Source: Streptococcus sp. DD12
GTDB taxonomy: Bacteria > Bacillota > Bacilli > Lactobacillales > Streptococcaceae
Direction: 5' to 3'
NCBI RefSeq assembly: GCF_001578885.1
Contig: NZ_KQ969495.1
Location: 633,350-686,011, forward strand
Length of the DNA: 52,662 bases
Shown here piece after piece: positions 43,596 through 52,662 of the stretch. The position numbers and the translations under genes were made by a program. The notes beneath the pieces are model-generated. The model did not search any database. It was not told where the DNA came from and worked only from the letters and a program-made list of their open reading frames with translations. Within the stretch, counting starts at the first letter, position 1. Each line of letters opens with the position of its first letter.

Positions 43596-45821
43596 CTAGT
43601 CGGAAACAGTTTTTGCATTGGCTGGTTGCATCAAATAGTCATAAATGTCCTTGGGACTGCCAATCGACATCAACTCCTGCACTTTAACTAAAGCTTTTAA
43701 ATCTTGGTAAATCTGACTTTCTGCAATATCTCGCTTAGCAGCATTTTTGTTGACCGTCATCAAACCATCTGAGATGGTTACAAAATCGAGTTCTTCAAAA
43801 ATCTGAATCATCTTGACCAGCAAAATAGGGTCAATCTTGAGATAATTGGCAAGTTCTTTTAGTTTATAGCGCACATCAAACTCTGGAAAACGCTGAATCG
43901 TTTTATAGAGTCTGGCGAATTGTTCCCGTTGCCCATAGCCAGTCAGATAATAATTTGGCGTCATCTGGTTGCGGAAATAAATGGCCTCATGGGGATAGGC
44001 CTGCAGGGCTTGGCAGATAGGGGTCAAATCTTCTGGGAGTTGGTTAATCACAACAGCAGTTGCCTGAGGCGCCTCCATCAAATCAGGCACATCAGCCGGC
44101 GGTGTCTGGCGTCGGCTTCTGACATCATAGAGTTGGACGCCTTCGACACGCGCATCATCAAAAAGCAACTGCAGGCTTGTTTGCCCATTCCAATGGTTGG
44201 TCGATAAGCTCACGACAAACTCTAGCCCCTGAGCCTGGGCGAAATCTAAAGCCCGCTGGCCCTGTGAAAAAGCTACCAAATCCACTGCAGTCTGCCCCTC
44301 TTGCAAACGTAACTTAAGATGGCTTTGATCCTTGCCCATGGTTTTTGACTGGGTCACCGTGACATCTGTAAGACGTAGGTGGGGTTTGGGATTGTCCATG
44401 CCAAAGGGGGCTAAAAGGCGAAGATTGTCCAAGCTTGCTAAACTGAGATCAGATAAAGCCACTGTGCTATCGACGGCCAGGGCCGGTTTCTGACTCAAAT
44501 CAATCTGCTGGTCGCAAATGTAAGCCTCCAAAGCGTCTTGTAAAGCAGGGAGCTGGTCAACACGCAAGGTCATCCCAGCTGCCCCAGCATGGCCACCAAA
44601 GGCCTCAAAAAGCTCCCTGTGCGCATCCAGTGCTTGAAAAATATCCACAGCAGGGACACTGCGAGCACTGCCTTTGGCTTTTCCATCGGAAATAGCCAAC
44701 AAAATCACGGGTTGTCCCAGTTGTTCTAATAAGCGACCCGCAACAATTCCCAAGACACCAGGGTGCCAGCCCTCTTTAGCAAGGACTTGAGCCTGCCGAC
44801 TGGCATCCACCATAGCAAGGGCTTCTTGCTGGATGGATTGGACCAAGGCTTTGCGTTCTTCATTTTTATCAAGCAATAATTTGGCTAACTCTTGGGCAGT
44901 TAAGTCATCAAATCCCGTTAGAAGTTCAATGGCTGGATTGGGGTCATCCAAGCGCCCCAGGGCATTCAGCGCTGGAGCCAAAGTAAAGCCGATGGTTTCT
45001 TCTGTCACTTGTGAGGGGGAAACTTGGGCTTGGCTTAACAGTTCTTGGAGACCAAGACGTTCGGTTTGTTTGAGCACTTCTAGGCCATAGGCCACCATGA
45101 GACGATTTTCATCCGTCAGGCTGACCATATCAGCTACCGTCCCAATAGCCACCAAGTCCAAAAGTTCTTGTGGAATTTCTTCTAATAAGGCACAGGCCAG
45201 CTTAAAGGCCACACCCACACCAGCCAGATGCGGAAAAGGGTAGTGACCTTCAGGATGCTCAGGGTGAACAATGGCAAAAGCCTCCGGCAGTTCCTTTGGC
45301 AACGAATGGTGGTCCGTCACAATGACGTCCACACCTGCTGCTTGGGCATAGGCGATTGCTTCATGACCTGCAACGCCATTATCCACTGTCAATATGACAT
45401 CGACATGCTCTTGTTCAATAAAGTATTTGTATACGCTGGTATTGGGCCCGTAGCCATCGGTAAAACGATTGGGCAGATAAACCCGCACTTGGGCACCGAG
45501 CATTTCCAAGGTTTCTTGGACCAGACTGGCACTGGTCATGCCATCAGCATCATAGTCGCCATAGATTAAAATCTGTTCTTGGGTCTCAATGGCTCGACGC
45601 AAGCGCTCCACTGCTTTCGCCATATCATGCAAGAGATAAGGGTCATGCAGTTGGCTAATATCTTTCTGCAAAAACTGACTTAGAGCCTCTTCACTAGTCA
45701 AGCCCCTTGCATAAGCCACACGAGCTGTCAGCGTATCTAGTCCTTGTTTTTTTGCCATAGCCATAAAATCTGCATCTGGATCCGTTTGGGCCAGCTGCCA
45801 TTGATAGCGTTGTTGAATCAT
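43596..45821 (-). CDS. recJ: Single-stranded-DNA-specific exonuclease RecJ
   Basis: The 741 residues include the DHH nuclease core ([25 protein letters not shown]), a DHHA1 part with GGHAGAAGM, an OB-like region, and a C-terminal RecJ extension typical of streptococci. RecJ degrades single strands 5' to 3' in recombination and base-excision repair. It starts in the stop of the upstream SDR gene (ATGA). Confidence 0.95.
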   Translation of the reverse strand: MIQQRYQWQLAQTDPDADFMAMAKKQGLDTLTARVAYARGLTSEEALSQFLQKDISQLHDPYLLHDMAKAVERLRRAIETQEQILIYGDYDADGMTSASLVQETLEMLGAQVRVYLPNRFTDGYGPNTSVYKYFIEQEHVDVILTVDNGVAGHEAIAYAQAAGVDVIVTDHHSLPKELPEAFAIVHPEHPEGHYPFPHLAGVGVAFKLACALLEEIPQELLDLVAIGTVADMVSLTDENRLMVAYGLEVLKQTERLGLQELLSQAQVSPSQVTEETIGFTLAPALNALGRLDDPNPAIELLTGFDDLTAQELAKLLLDKNEERKALVQSIQQEALAMVDASRQAQVLAKEGWHPGVLGIVAGRLLEQLGQPVILLAISDGKAKGSARSVPAVDIFQALDAHRELFEAFGGHAGAAGMTLRVDQLPALQDALEAYICDQQIDLSQKPALAVDSTVALSDLSLASLDNLRLLAPFGMDNPKPHLRLTDVTVTQSKTMGKDQSHLKLRLQEGQTAVDLVAFSQGQRALDFAQAQGLEFVVSLSTNHWNGQTSLQLLFDDARVEGVQLYDVRSRRQTPPADVPDLMEAPQATAVVINQLPEDLTPICQALQAYPHEAIYFRNQMTPNYYLTGYGQREQFARLYKTIQRFPEFDVRYKLKELANYLKIDPILLVKMIQIFEELDFVTISDGLMTVNKNAAKRDIAESQIYQDLKALVKVQELMSIGSPKDIYDYLMQPANAKTVSD

Positions 45822-46573
45822 TTATAATTAAATACCTTTCGGGACAAAAACTGAGAAAAGCGTGGAAAGAGAACCGAAAACTTATAGGCAAAGTTGAGCG
45901 TCCAGGGCAGGTTAACACTCGGTCGTGGGTGGTCGAGTACCTCAACCATTTTCTTTGCAACCGCTTGAGGACTCAAGGTGAAGGCCTTAACTTTTTCCAG
46001 GTAGACACCCTCTGGGTCGGCCAAATCAAAAAAGCCTGTTGCCACTGGACCAGGGTTGATCGTGGTGACCTGGACTCCCTGATCAGCTAGCTCTAAGCGG
46101 ATGGCATCTGAAAAACCGGTCACTGCATATTTACTGGCACAATAAACCGAGGACTGGGCTGTCGCCACCAAGCCTGACATGCTGACAACATTGATAATAT
46201 GGCCTGCTCCTTTTTGGGCCATGCGAGGTCCTAACAGGCGACAAAAGGTCATGGTTGCAAAGGTGTTAACCTGAAACATGGCCTCAACCTCATCGCAGGA
46301 AAAGTCCTGATAATCCTTATACTCCCCAAAGCCAGCCGTATTGACCAAGACGTCTATGGACTCGCTCGCCCCAATTTCGGTCACAAGAGCCACCAAGGCT
46401 TGATTATCCATGACATCATAGGCCAGACAGCGTTTATTAGGCCAGGCGTCATAGCGTTTTTCGAGTTTTTCGGCATCTCTACCGAGCAATATCAAACGAT
46501 CAGACTTGGGTAAGGTCTCGATAAAGGCTTGCGCAATGCCACCAGAGGCCCCTGTGATAAGCAGTGTTCTCAT
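45818..46573 (-). CDS. Short-chain dehydrogenase/reductase
   Basis: The 251-residue classical SDR has [11 protein letters not shown] for cofactor binding, VNTAGFGEY, and the catalytic YCASK near residue 145. The substrate is unknown. It overlaps both rnz and recJ by four bases (ATGA), so the three are coupled, although its role does not obviously connect with them. This neighbourhood is conserved in streptococci as I recall it. Confidence 0.9.
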   Translation of the reverse strand: MRTLLITGASGGIAQAFIETLPKSDRLILLGRDAEKLEKRYDAWPNKRCLAYDVMDNQALVALVTEIGASESIDVLVNTAGFGEYKDYQDFSCDEVEAMFQVNTFATMTFCRLLGPRMAQKGAGHIINVVSMSGLVATAQSSVYCASKYAVTGFSDAIRLELADQGVQVTTINPGPVATGFFDLADPEGVYLEKVKAFTLSPQAVAKKMVEVLDHPRPSVNLPWTLNFAYKFSVLFPRFSQFLSRKVFNYK

Positions 46574-47499
46574 AGTTCAATCGTTTCTAAGTCTTTAACA
46601 ACATGGGTCTGTGGGAAAATCGCTTGGGCATCCCGTTCAAAATCGGCCATGTCTTTAAATAAAAAGCGGGCACTGATGTGGTTGAGCAAGAGGCGTTTAG
46701 CATTGGCCTGTTTGGCCACTTGAGCCGCTTGTGTGTTGGTCGAATGCCCGTGGCTTTTTGCTATCCGTTCATCCCCTTGGCCATAGGTTGCTTCATGCAC
46801 CAAAACATCAGCCCCCAAACCGAGACGAATGCTAGCATCTGTCTTACGCGTATCCCCTAAAATCGTCACAACTTTTCCAGGTCGTGGTGGCGAGATAAAA
46901 TCGCTAGCGCGAATCACTCGGCCATCTTCCAAGGTAACGTCTTCACCCTGTTTGATTTTTCCAAAGAGGGGCCCGAAAGGTAAACCAGCAGCCTTTAAGC
47001 CTTCAGCATCCAAGCTTCCTTCCAAATCTTTTTGCATGACCCGATAGCCCACACAAAAAATCGTATGGTCCAAAGGCTCAGCATAAACCGTAAACTTATC
47101 AGTTTCCATGATTTTCCCTGTCGTGTGCTGGTCAAATTCGTGAAATTGTATCCGGTAGGGCAGGCGGGTCTTGGACATGCGTAGACTCGTCATCACATAG
47201 TTTTTAATCCCCACAGGACCATACAAATCCAAATCCGTTTGTTCTTCATTGGCCTGAAAAGCCCGACTGGACAAAAAACCGGGCAAACCAAAAATATGGT
47301 CACCATGCAAATGCGTGATGAAAATCTTCTTTACTTTACGTGGTCTGATATTGGTGTGGAGAACCTGACGTTGGGTGCCTTCCCCGCAATCAAACATCCA
47401 AATTTCGTTAATTTCATCGAGCAGCTTGAGTGCCAAGCTCGACACATTGCGCCCCTTTGCTGGTTGCCCAGCGCCCGTTCCAAGAAATTGGATTTCCAT
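46570..47499 (-). CDS. rnz: Ribonuclease Z
   Basis: RNase Z cuts the 3' trailer of tRNA precursors. The 309 residues have the zinc motif [13 protein letters not shown] (His63, His65, Asp67, His68), [12 protein letters not shown] at the start, and the C-terminal [10 protein letters not shown] and LNHIS motifs. It follows the unknown gene by two bases and overlaps the SDR gene. Confidence 0.95.
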   Translation of the reverse strand: MEIQFLGTGAGQPAKGRNVSSLALKLLDEINEIWMFDCGEGTQRQVLHTNIRPRKVKKIFITHLHGDHIFGLPGFLSSRAFQANEEQTDLDLYGPVGIKNYVMTSLRMSKTRLPYRIQFHEFDQHTTGKIMETDKFTVYAEPLDHTIFCVGYRVMQKDLEGSLDAEGLKAAGLPFGPLFGKIKQGEDVTLEDGRVIRASDFISPPRPGKVVTILGDTRKTDASIRLGLGADVLVHEATYGQGDERIAKSHGHSTNTQAAQVAKQANAKRLLLNHISARFLFKDMADFERDAQAIFPQTHVVKDLETIEL

Positions 47500-47501
47500 G
47501 C

Positions 47502-48137
47502 TTACTCCTTTTCGATATATACGTTTACTTGTCGGTCCGAAAAGGCAAAGGCCTTTTGTCCGGGATACTGATGCGCTAAGTCTAAAAGGTCTTCTTGATT
47601 ATAGCCCCTCAGACAGATGGTTCCATCTGCCCATTGCCAGCCCTCAATCAGTGGGTCCTCAATAGCCAATGGTTGGGCCTGACTCAGAGACCTTGACAAA
47701 GGCTTCAGATGCAGATAATCCTCACCTATTCGCACTTGGTAAAAGGGAAACAAATTGGCCACTTGAAGGGCCAAATCTACCGTCCAAGGACTCGGATATT
47801 CTGCAAAAACCAAGGCCTCTTCTGACTTATTCTGGTAGGCAAAACCATAGGCCTTTCCATCCAGATTCAAGCGGATAAAAGGCTTGGCTTCTTGAAAGCT
47901 TGGCTGGTCTTGAAAGAGTTCCAAAGCCTGGGACAAGTCAAAAAAGTAATCACACGCCTGACGTGGGGATTCTTTTTGATAATACTGCGCAAAAAAAGCA
48001 TTGATGACGCTAGGCGGTGGTGTGATAAAAAGCCGCTTTTGCTTGTCGGACAGTCCCTTGAGCACCCCTGTTAAATAAGCCTGATCGAGCTGTGTAAAGC
48101 CCCCATAAGTTAAAGCTAAGTTAAGATAATCTGTCAT
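47502..48137 (-). CDS. Conserved streptococcal protein of unknown function
   Basis: This 211-residue protein shows no motif I recognise. It is soluble, rich in aromatic residues and Gln/Leu ([45 protein letters not shown]), with no signal or membrane segment. The start lies 17 bases inside the end of hflX with GGAG 14 bases upstream. It is followed by rnz after two bases. Position between hflX and rnz suggests co-expression with ribosome/RNA genes, nothing more. Confidence 0.8.
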   Translation of the reverse strand: MTDYLNLALTYGGFTQLDQAYLTGVLKGLSDKQKRLFITPPPSVINAFFAQYYQKESPRQACDYFFDLSQALELFQDQPSFQEAKPFIRLNLDGKAYGFAYQNKSEEALVFAEYPSPWTVDLALQVANLFPFYQVRIGEDYLHLKPLSRSLSQAQPLAIEDPLIEGWQWADGTICLRGYNQEDLLDLAHQYPGQKAFAFSDRQVNVYIEKE

Positions 48138-49368
48138 AGAAGCGCTCTAATCTCCATTTGTTTTTGTCGGCAATATAGCCTGTAATTGTTTCTGAAAAAT
48201 TCCCCAATTCATCTTGATCCAAGATGGCCCAACGAGAGAGTTCGTATAGTCGGTAGACTTCCTCGACTGGACAAGTAATTTGAAAAGGAGAAAAGAGGTG
48301 CTTAAGTTCGCGCACCAAGATCGTTTTTATCTGCTTATGGCTATCTTTGGCCTTGCAAGACAAGGTCGCATGGGGAAAACGGTCGGGCGCAAAGAGAGAG
48401 ACTTTATCCAACTTATTATAAATTGTCAACCGAGGAATAGTGCCCATGTCCACCTCGTCCAACAACTGCTCAACAACAACTTCTTGCTCTCTAAAATCAG
48501 GGTCACTTGCATCAACAACATGCAACAGTAAATCGCAATCTCTGCTTTCTTCCAAAGTTGACTTAAAGGCTGCGATTAACTCTGTTGGCAAGTCTTGAAT
48601 AAAACCAACGGTATCAGTTAAGGTTGCCTCAAAAGCGCCTTGGATATGAATCTTCTTGGTCGTTGCATCCAAAGTCGCAAACAATTCATCCGCCTCGTAC
48701 TGGTCATCTTGCGTCAGGCAATTCATCATCGTGGATTTACCCGCATTGGTGTAGCCAATAAGACCAATTTTAAACACAGATGACTGCTGTCTTTGCTCTC
48801 TGCCTTGTTGTCGCTGTTTCTCAACGACTTTCAGTTGGCGCTCGATATCTGTGATTTGATGGCGAATAGACCGCCGATTGAGCTCCAATTGGCTCTCCCC
48901 AGGCCCACGACTCCCGATGCCGCCAGCCTGCCGAGATAACATAATGCCTTTGCCGACCAGACGAGGCAGGAGGTATTTCAACTGGGCCAAATGCACCTGC
49001 AATTTGCCTTCATAACTTCTGGCACGCATGGCAAAAATGTCCAAAATCAACTGCATACGGTCTATCACCTTGCAGTCCAAAGCTTCCTCTAAGACCATAT
49101 TTTGCCGAGGGGACAAGCGATTATTGACAATAACGGTGTCTATTGCGTTGTCTTCAACCTCTTGGCGTAGTTGGTCTAGCTTCCCGCTACCGACAAAACT
49201 TTTGGCATCGATAACATTTTTTCTTTGGATAACACTGCCCACTACTTGTCCGCCAGCTGTTTGTGCCAATCGTTCTAGCTCAGCTAGCGACATTTCCCAA
49301 CGTTGACTCTCAGGTAGAACCACATGGACCAAAAGGACTCTTTCAGGGCTTAGTTTCGTCTCAAACAT
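48121..49368 (-). CDS. hflX: GTPase HflX
   Basis: The 415-residue ribosome-associated GTPase has an N-terminal HflX domain (NNRLSPRQNMVLEEAL, GSRGPGESQLELNRR) and a GTPase domain with GYTNAGKSTMMNCL, DTVGFIQDLPTELI and NKLD. HflX splits stalled or heat-damaged ribosomes in other bacteria. It starts a run of overlapping genes hflX-unknown-rnz-SDR-recJ. The usual neighbour miaA does not appear upstream; the serine-rich adhesin gene is there instead. Confidence 0.94.
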   Translation of the reverse strand: MFETKLSPERVLLVHVVLPESQRWEMSLAELERLAQTAGGQVVGSVIQRKNVIDAKSFVGSGKLDQLRQEVEDNAIDTVIVNNRLSPRQNMVLEEALDCKVIDRMQLILDIFAMRARSYEGKLQVHLAQLKYLLPRLVGKGIMLSRQAGGIGSRGPGESQLELNRRSIRHQITDIERQLKVVEKQRQQGREQRQQSSVFKIGLIGYTNAGKSTMMNCLTQDDQYEADELFATLDATTKKIHIQGAFEATLTDTVGFIQDLPTELIAAFKSTLEESRDCDLLLHVVDASDPDFREQEVVVEQLLDEVDMGTIPRLTIYNKLDKVSLFAPDRFPHATLSCKAKDSHKQIKTILVRELKHLFSPFQITCPVEEVYRLYELSRWAILDQDELGNFSETITGYIADKNKWRLERFYDRLS

Positions 49369-49398
49369 GGGTCTCCTCCTTTCCCGTCACGTCTTTCC

Positions 49399-49407
49399 AT
49401 TATATCA
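49399..49407 (-). promoter_or_regulatory. Extended -10 of hflX operon
   Basis: On the minus strand TGA precedes a perfect TATAAT (49399-49404), about 30 bases before the ATG. The -35 is weak (TTTCTT). Confidence 0.6.
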
Positions 49408-49426
49408 TATTTGCGGAGTGAAAGAA

Positions 49427-49459
49427 AAAGAGAGCCTTAGTTAGACTAAGGCTCTCTTT
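49427..49459 (-). terminator. Terminator of the serine-rich adhesin gene
   Basis: Fourteen-base perfect arms AAAGAGAGCCTTAG / CTAAGGCTCTCTTT enclose TTAGA. On the minus strand T-rich sequence follows. It is 40 bases after the stop. Confidence 0.88.
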
Positions 49460-49498
49460 AAATAGGCTAAACACCTTTGAAAAAATTTGGCTAATCGC

Positions 49499-52400
49499 TT
49501 ACGGTTTCTTTTTCTTCTTAGCAAGAGCTAAGCTTCCTCCCATCAAGACAAGCCCAAGTCCTAAAGCCAACTGGCTAGCACTATCATCACCTGTCAGCGG
49601 TAACCGCCCGACTGGTGCTGGTGCTTGTGGGTAAGCACTCAAGGAGGTCATTTGAGAAGTTGAAAGAAGCTCTGAATCCGATGTCGATTCCGAAAGACTC
49701 ATTGCCTCAGTCATAGAGATTGCCTGACTTTGAGAAGTCGTTGTGCTTTGGCTCAGTGATTCTGACGTGCTCAAGCTCTCACTGGTTGATAGGCTGGTGC
49801 TCAGGCTTTCACTCATAGACAAGCTAGTGCTTAAGCTTTCACTCATGGAAAGACTGGTGCTGAGGCTCTCACTCATAGAAAGGCTGGTACTCAAACTCTC
49901 GCTAGTTGACAAGCTAGTGCTCAGACTTTCGCTAGTAGAAAGGCTGGTACTCAGACTCTCACTCGTTGACAAACTCGTACTTAAACTTTCACTAGTAGAG
50001 AAACTGGTACTCAAGCTCTCACTCATGGACAAGCTTGTGCTCAGGCTCTCGCTAGTAGACAAGCTAGTACTCAAGCTTTCGCTCATAGAAAGACTGGTGC
50101 TCAGGCTTTCGCTGGTAGAGAAACTGGTACTTAAGCTCTCGCTGGTAGAAAGACTCGTGCTCAGACTCTCGCTAGTAGAGAAACTTGTGCTCAAGCTTTC
50201 GCTGGTGGAAAGGCTTGTGCTCAAGCTCTCGCTCATAGAAAGACTCGTACTGAGACTCTCGCTAGTAGAGAAGCTGGTGCTCAAGCTTTCACTCATGGAA
50301 AGACTGGTACTCAAGCTTTCACTAGTAGAAAAGCTAGTACTTAGACTTTCACTGGTAGACAAGCTGGTACTCAAGCTTTCGCTAGTAGACAAGCTGGTAC
50401 TTAAACTTTCACTTGTAGACAGGCTGGTACTCAAGCTTTCGCTGGTGGACAAGCTAGTGCTGAGACTCTCACTCATAGAAAGGCTGGTGCTGAGACTCTC
50501 GCTAGTAGAGAAACTTGTGCTCAGACTCTCACTCATAGACAAGCTGGTGCTCAGGCTTTCACTTGTAGAAAGACTAGTACTTAAGCTTTCACTGGTGGAC
50601 AGACTGGTACTTAAGCTCTCGCTAGTTGAGAAACTTGTACTCAAGCTTTCACTCATAGAAAGACTGGTGCTCAGGCTTTCGCTGGTAGACAAGCTAGTAC
50701 TCAAGCTCTCGCTCATAGAAAGACTGGTACTTAAGCTCTCGCTCATGGAAAGACTAGTACTTAGACTCTCGCTGGTAGAAAGGCTCGTACTCAAACTTTC
50801 ACTTGTAGACAGGCTGGTACTCAAGCTCTCACTCGTTGACAAACTCGTACTTAAACTTTCACTAGTAGAGAAACTTGTACTCAAGCTCTCACTCATGGAC
50901 AAGCTAGTGCTGAGACTTTCACTGGTGGAAAGACTGGTACTGAGGCTTTCACTTGTAGACAGACTGGTGCTTAAACTTTCACTAGTTGAGAAACTCGTGC
51001 TCAAGCTCTCACTAGTAGAAAGGCTGGTACTTAAACTTTCACTAGTAGAGAAACTTGTGCTCAGACTCTCACTCGTTGACAGACTAGTACTCAAACTTTC
51101 GCTAGTAGAGAGGCTAGTGCTGAGACTTTCACTCATAGAAAGACTAGTACTGAGGCTTTCACTTGTAGACAAGCTCGTACTTAAGCTTTCGCTCATAGAA
51201 AGACTGGTACTTAAGCTCTCGCTGGTAGATAAGCTAGTACTCAAGCTCTCGCTTGTTGACAGACTGGTACTCAAGCTTTCGCTCATAGAAAGGCTCGTAC
51301 TCAAGCTTTCACTGGTAGACAGGCTTGTGCTCAGGCTCTCACTCATAGACAAACTTGTACTCAAGCTCTCGCTGGTAGACAAGCTCGTGCTCAAGCTCTC
51401 ACTCATAGAAAGGCTGGTACTTAAACTTTCACTAGTAGAGAAACTCGTGCTCAAACTTTCGCTAGTGGACAAGCTAGTGCTAAGGCTCTCGCTTGTTGAG
51501 AAACTGGTGCTCAAGCTCTCACTCATAGAAAGGCTCATACTCAAGCTTTCACTGGTTGACAAGCTAGTGCTAAGGCTCTCACTCATCGAAAGGCTGGTAC
51601 TTAAGCTTTCGCTGGTGGAGAAACTTGTGCTCAAACTTTCGCTCATAGACAAGCTCGTGCTCAGACTCTCACTCGTTGACAGACTAGTACTCAAACTTTC
51701 GCTCATAGACAAGCTCGTGCTCAGGCTTTCGCTAGTAGACAAGCTGGTACTCAAGCTTTCGCTGGTAGACAAGCTGGTGCTGAGACTTTCACTCATAGAA
51801 AGACTGGTGCTGAGACTCTCGCTTGCCGAGACTGACGCGGAGGTGGACTCGGATTGACTTACCGAAGTCGAAAGGGACTCGGACTCAGACACAGAGGTGC
51901 TGAGACTCTCACTCACTGATACTGACGCGGAGGTGGACTCGGATTGACTGACCGAAGTTGAAAGGGATTCAGACTCAGACACGGACGTGCTCAAGCTTTC
52001 GCTCACTGATACCGACTCAGAAGTGGACTCAGATTGACTGACCGAAGTTGAAAGGGATTCAGACTCAGACACGGACGTGCTCAAGCTTTCGCTCACTGAT
52101 ACCGACTCAGAAGTGGACTCAGATTGACTTACCGAAGTTGAAAGGGATTCGGACTCAGACACAGAGGTGCTGAGACTCTCACTCACTGATACTGACGCAG
52201 AAGTGGACTCGGATTGACTGACCGAAGTTGAAAGAGATTCTGACTCGGAGACAGACGTGCTCAGGCTTTCGCTCACTGACACTGACTCAGAAAGGGACTC
52301 TGATTGACTTACCGATGTCGAAAGAGATTCAGACTCAGACACGGAAGTGCTGAGACTCTCGCTTGCCGATACTGACGCGGAGGTGGACTCGGATTGACTG

Positions 52401-52662
52401 ACCGAAGTCGAAAGGGATTCTGACTCGGAGACAGAAGTACTCAAACTTTCGCTCGCTGATACCGACTCGGAAGCGGACTCAGATTGACTTACTGATGTTG
52501 AAAGGGATTCAGACTCAGACACGGACGTGCTCAAGCTTTCGCTCGCTGATACTGACGCGGAGGTGGACTCAGATTGACTAACTGAGGTTGAAAGAGATTC
52601 AGACTCAGAGACAGACGTACTGAGACTCTCGCTCGCAGATACTGACGCGGATGTAGACTCGG
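49499..52662 (-). CDS. Serine-rich-repeat LPXTG surface glycoprotein, C-terminal part
   Basis: The frame is open from the right edge to the stop at 49499 (about 1,054 codons); the start and any ligand-binding domain lie beyond the window. Almost all is a Ser-rich repeat. A 30-residue unit ([30 protein letters not shown]) fills roughly 51,830-52,662. A 10-residue unit ([10 protein letters not shown], ...SLSM or ...SFST) fills about 49,770-51,830. The end has a Pro-rich spacer ([10 protein letters not shown]), LPLTG, a membrane helix ([20 protein letters not shown]) and KKKKKP, the sortase A signal. Such proteins are O-glycosylated and exported by SecA2 systems; those genes are not seen here. 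Likely an adhesin. Confidence 0.93.
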   Translation of the reverse strand, partial: ESTSASVSASESLSTSVSESESLSTSVSQSESTSASVSASESLSTSVSESESLSTSVSQSESASESVSASESLSTSVSESESLSTSVSQSESTSASVSASESLSTSVSESESLSTSVSQSESLSESVSVSESLSTSVSESESLSTSVSQSESTSASVSVSESLSTSVSESESLSTSVSQSESTSESVSVSESLSTSVSESESLSTSVSQSESTSESVSVSESLSTSVSESESLSTSVSQSESTSASVSVSESLSTSVSESESLSTSVSQSESTSASVSASESLSTSLSMSESLSTSLSTSESLSTSLSTSESLSTSLSMSESLSTSLSTSESLSTSLSMSESLSTSFSTSESLSTSLSMSESLSTSLSTSESLSMSLSMSESLSTSFSTSESLSTSLSTSESLSTSFSTSESLSTSLSMSESLSTSLSTSESLSTSLSMSESLSTSLSTSESLSTSLSMSESLSTSLSTSESLSTSLSTSESLSTSLSMSESLSTSLSTSESLSTSLSMSESLSTSLSTSESLSTSLSTSESLSTSFSTSESLSTSLSTSESLSTSFSTSESLSTSLSTSESLSTSLSTSESLSTSLSMSESLSTSFSTSESLSTSLSTSESLSTSLSTSESLSTSLSTSESLSTSLSMSESLSTSLSMSESLSTSLSTSESLSTSLSMSESLSTSFSTSESLSTSLSTSESLSTSLSTSESLSTSLSMSESLSTSFSTSESLSTSLSMSESLSTSLSTSESLSTSLSTSESLSTSLSTSESLSTSLSTSESLSTSFSTSESLSTSLSMSESLSTSFSTSESLSTSLSMSESLSTSLSTSESLSTSFSTSESLSTSLSTSESLSTSFSTSESLSTSLSMSESLSTSLSTSESLSTSLSMSESLSTSFSTSESLSTSLSTSESLSTSLSTSESLSTSLSTSESLSTSLSMSESLSTSLSMSESLSTSLSMSESLSTSLSTSESLSTSESLSQSTTTSQSQAISMTEAMSLSESTSDSELLSTSQMTSLSAYPQAPAPVGRLPLTGDDSASQLALGLGLVLMGGSLALAKKKKKP
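49770..51830 (-). repeat. Tandem 30-base repeat, 10-residue serine-rich units
   Basis: About 70 copies of a 30-base unit encode SESLSTS(L/F)S(T/M). Amino acids are nearly invariant, while synonymous positions differ freely between neighbours. Variation is concentrated at the eighth residue (Leu or Phe) and tenth residue (Thr or Met). Phe units always end in Thr. Confidence 0.9.
51831..52662 (-). repeat. Tandem 90-base higher-order repeat, three 10-residue subunits
   Basis: About nine periods of a 90-base unit encode three subunits of [20 protein letters not shown] and SEST(A/E)SVS(A/V). It runs off the right edge. The switch to the simple 30-base regime is abrupt near 51,830. Confidence 0.85.

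Noticed and set aside
49743..51857. A 704-codon open frame on the plus strand inside the serine-rich repeat
   Set aside because: It is the antisense of the repeat: a 30-base period without stop codons keeps the opposite strand open. The product is a monotonous Leu/Ser/Lys repeat with no signal or domain.

Overview
The window looks like a chromosomal segment of a Streptococcus species. The evidence is a ptsHI pair, a class 1A (fumarate-type) dihydroorotate dehydrogenase, a fruRKA operon, a MalX-type maltodextrin transporter, the chain hflX-unknown-rnz-SDR-recJ-apt-metA-dnaD-trmK-nif3, YSIRK and LPXTG surface proteins, and moderate-to-low GC. The species cannot be resolved from the sequence alone. 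I see no tRNA, rRNA, CRISPR array, insertion sequence, prophage or plasmid replication module.

Layout. Positions 1-420 hold the N-terminus of a YSIRK-signal surface protein that leaves the window on the left. Positions 502-4640 hold a GNAT gene, the rRNA methyltransferase gene rlmD and ptsHI. Positions 4750-8760 hold pyrDA, a small membrane protein, hup (HU) and an overlapping degV-SGNH hydrolase-ypmS stack. Positions 8879-11806 hold a secreted glucosaminidase and the nadR-pnuC NAD salvage pair. Positions 12141-19515 hold adhE under a Rex-type operator, tex-sprT, an FMN reductase with a frameshifted MarR-type gene, and a GtrA-like protein. Positions 19598-25289 hold fruRKA, a lipoprotein and a two-part ThrE-family exporter. 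Positions 25438-31424 hold a frameshifted exonuclease III gene, an ogt-arsC-nth-nitroreductase operon, a MocA-type oxidoreductase and an SDR fused to a zinc-binding module. Positions 31581-37538 hold malXFGK and a catabolite-controlled butanediol dehydrogenase. Positions 37553-49404 hold a housekeeping block. Positions 49427-52662 hold the C-terminal part of a serine-rich-repeat LPXTG adhesin.

How it works together. Several genes form a carbon and redox programme: the PTS core, fructose PTS, maltodextrin uptake, AdhE and butanediol dehydrogenase. Their promoters carry recognisable cre-like, LacI-family or Rex-like sites, so sugar supply and NADH/NAD balance probably set their expression. NadR and PnuC supply NAD. 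MetA has the acetyl-type active-site residue, and its promoter has two MtaR/MetR-type MET-boxes in the classic LysR-activator arrangement. The two window ends are cell-surface genes.

No complete new defence or mobile system is visible. The items most worth a second look are the SDR-zinc finger fusion, the two single-base frameshifts (MarR and ExoA), paired perfect DnaA boxes before the glucosaminidase gene, tandem dyads before nadR, a decayed small membrane-peptide gene, a possibly leaderless tex, and the two-regime serine-rich repeat. Starts were chosen from ribosome binding sites and overlaps, so several differ from the longest reading frame.
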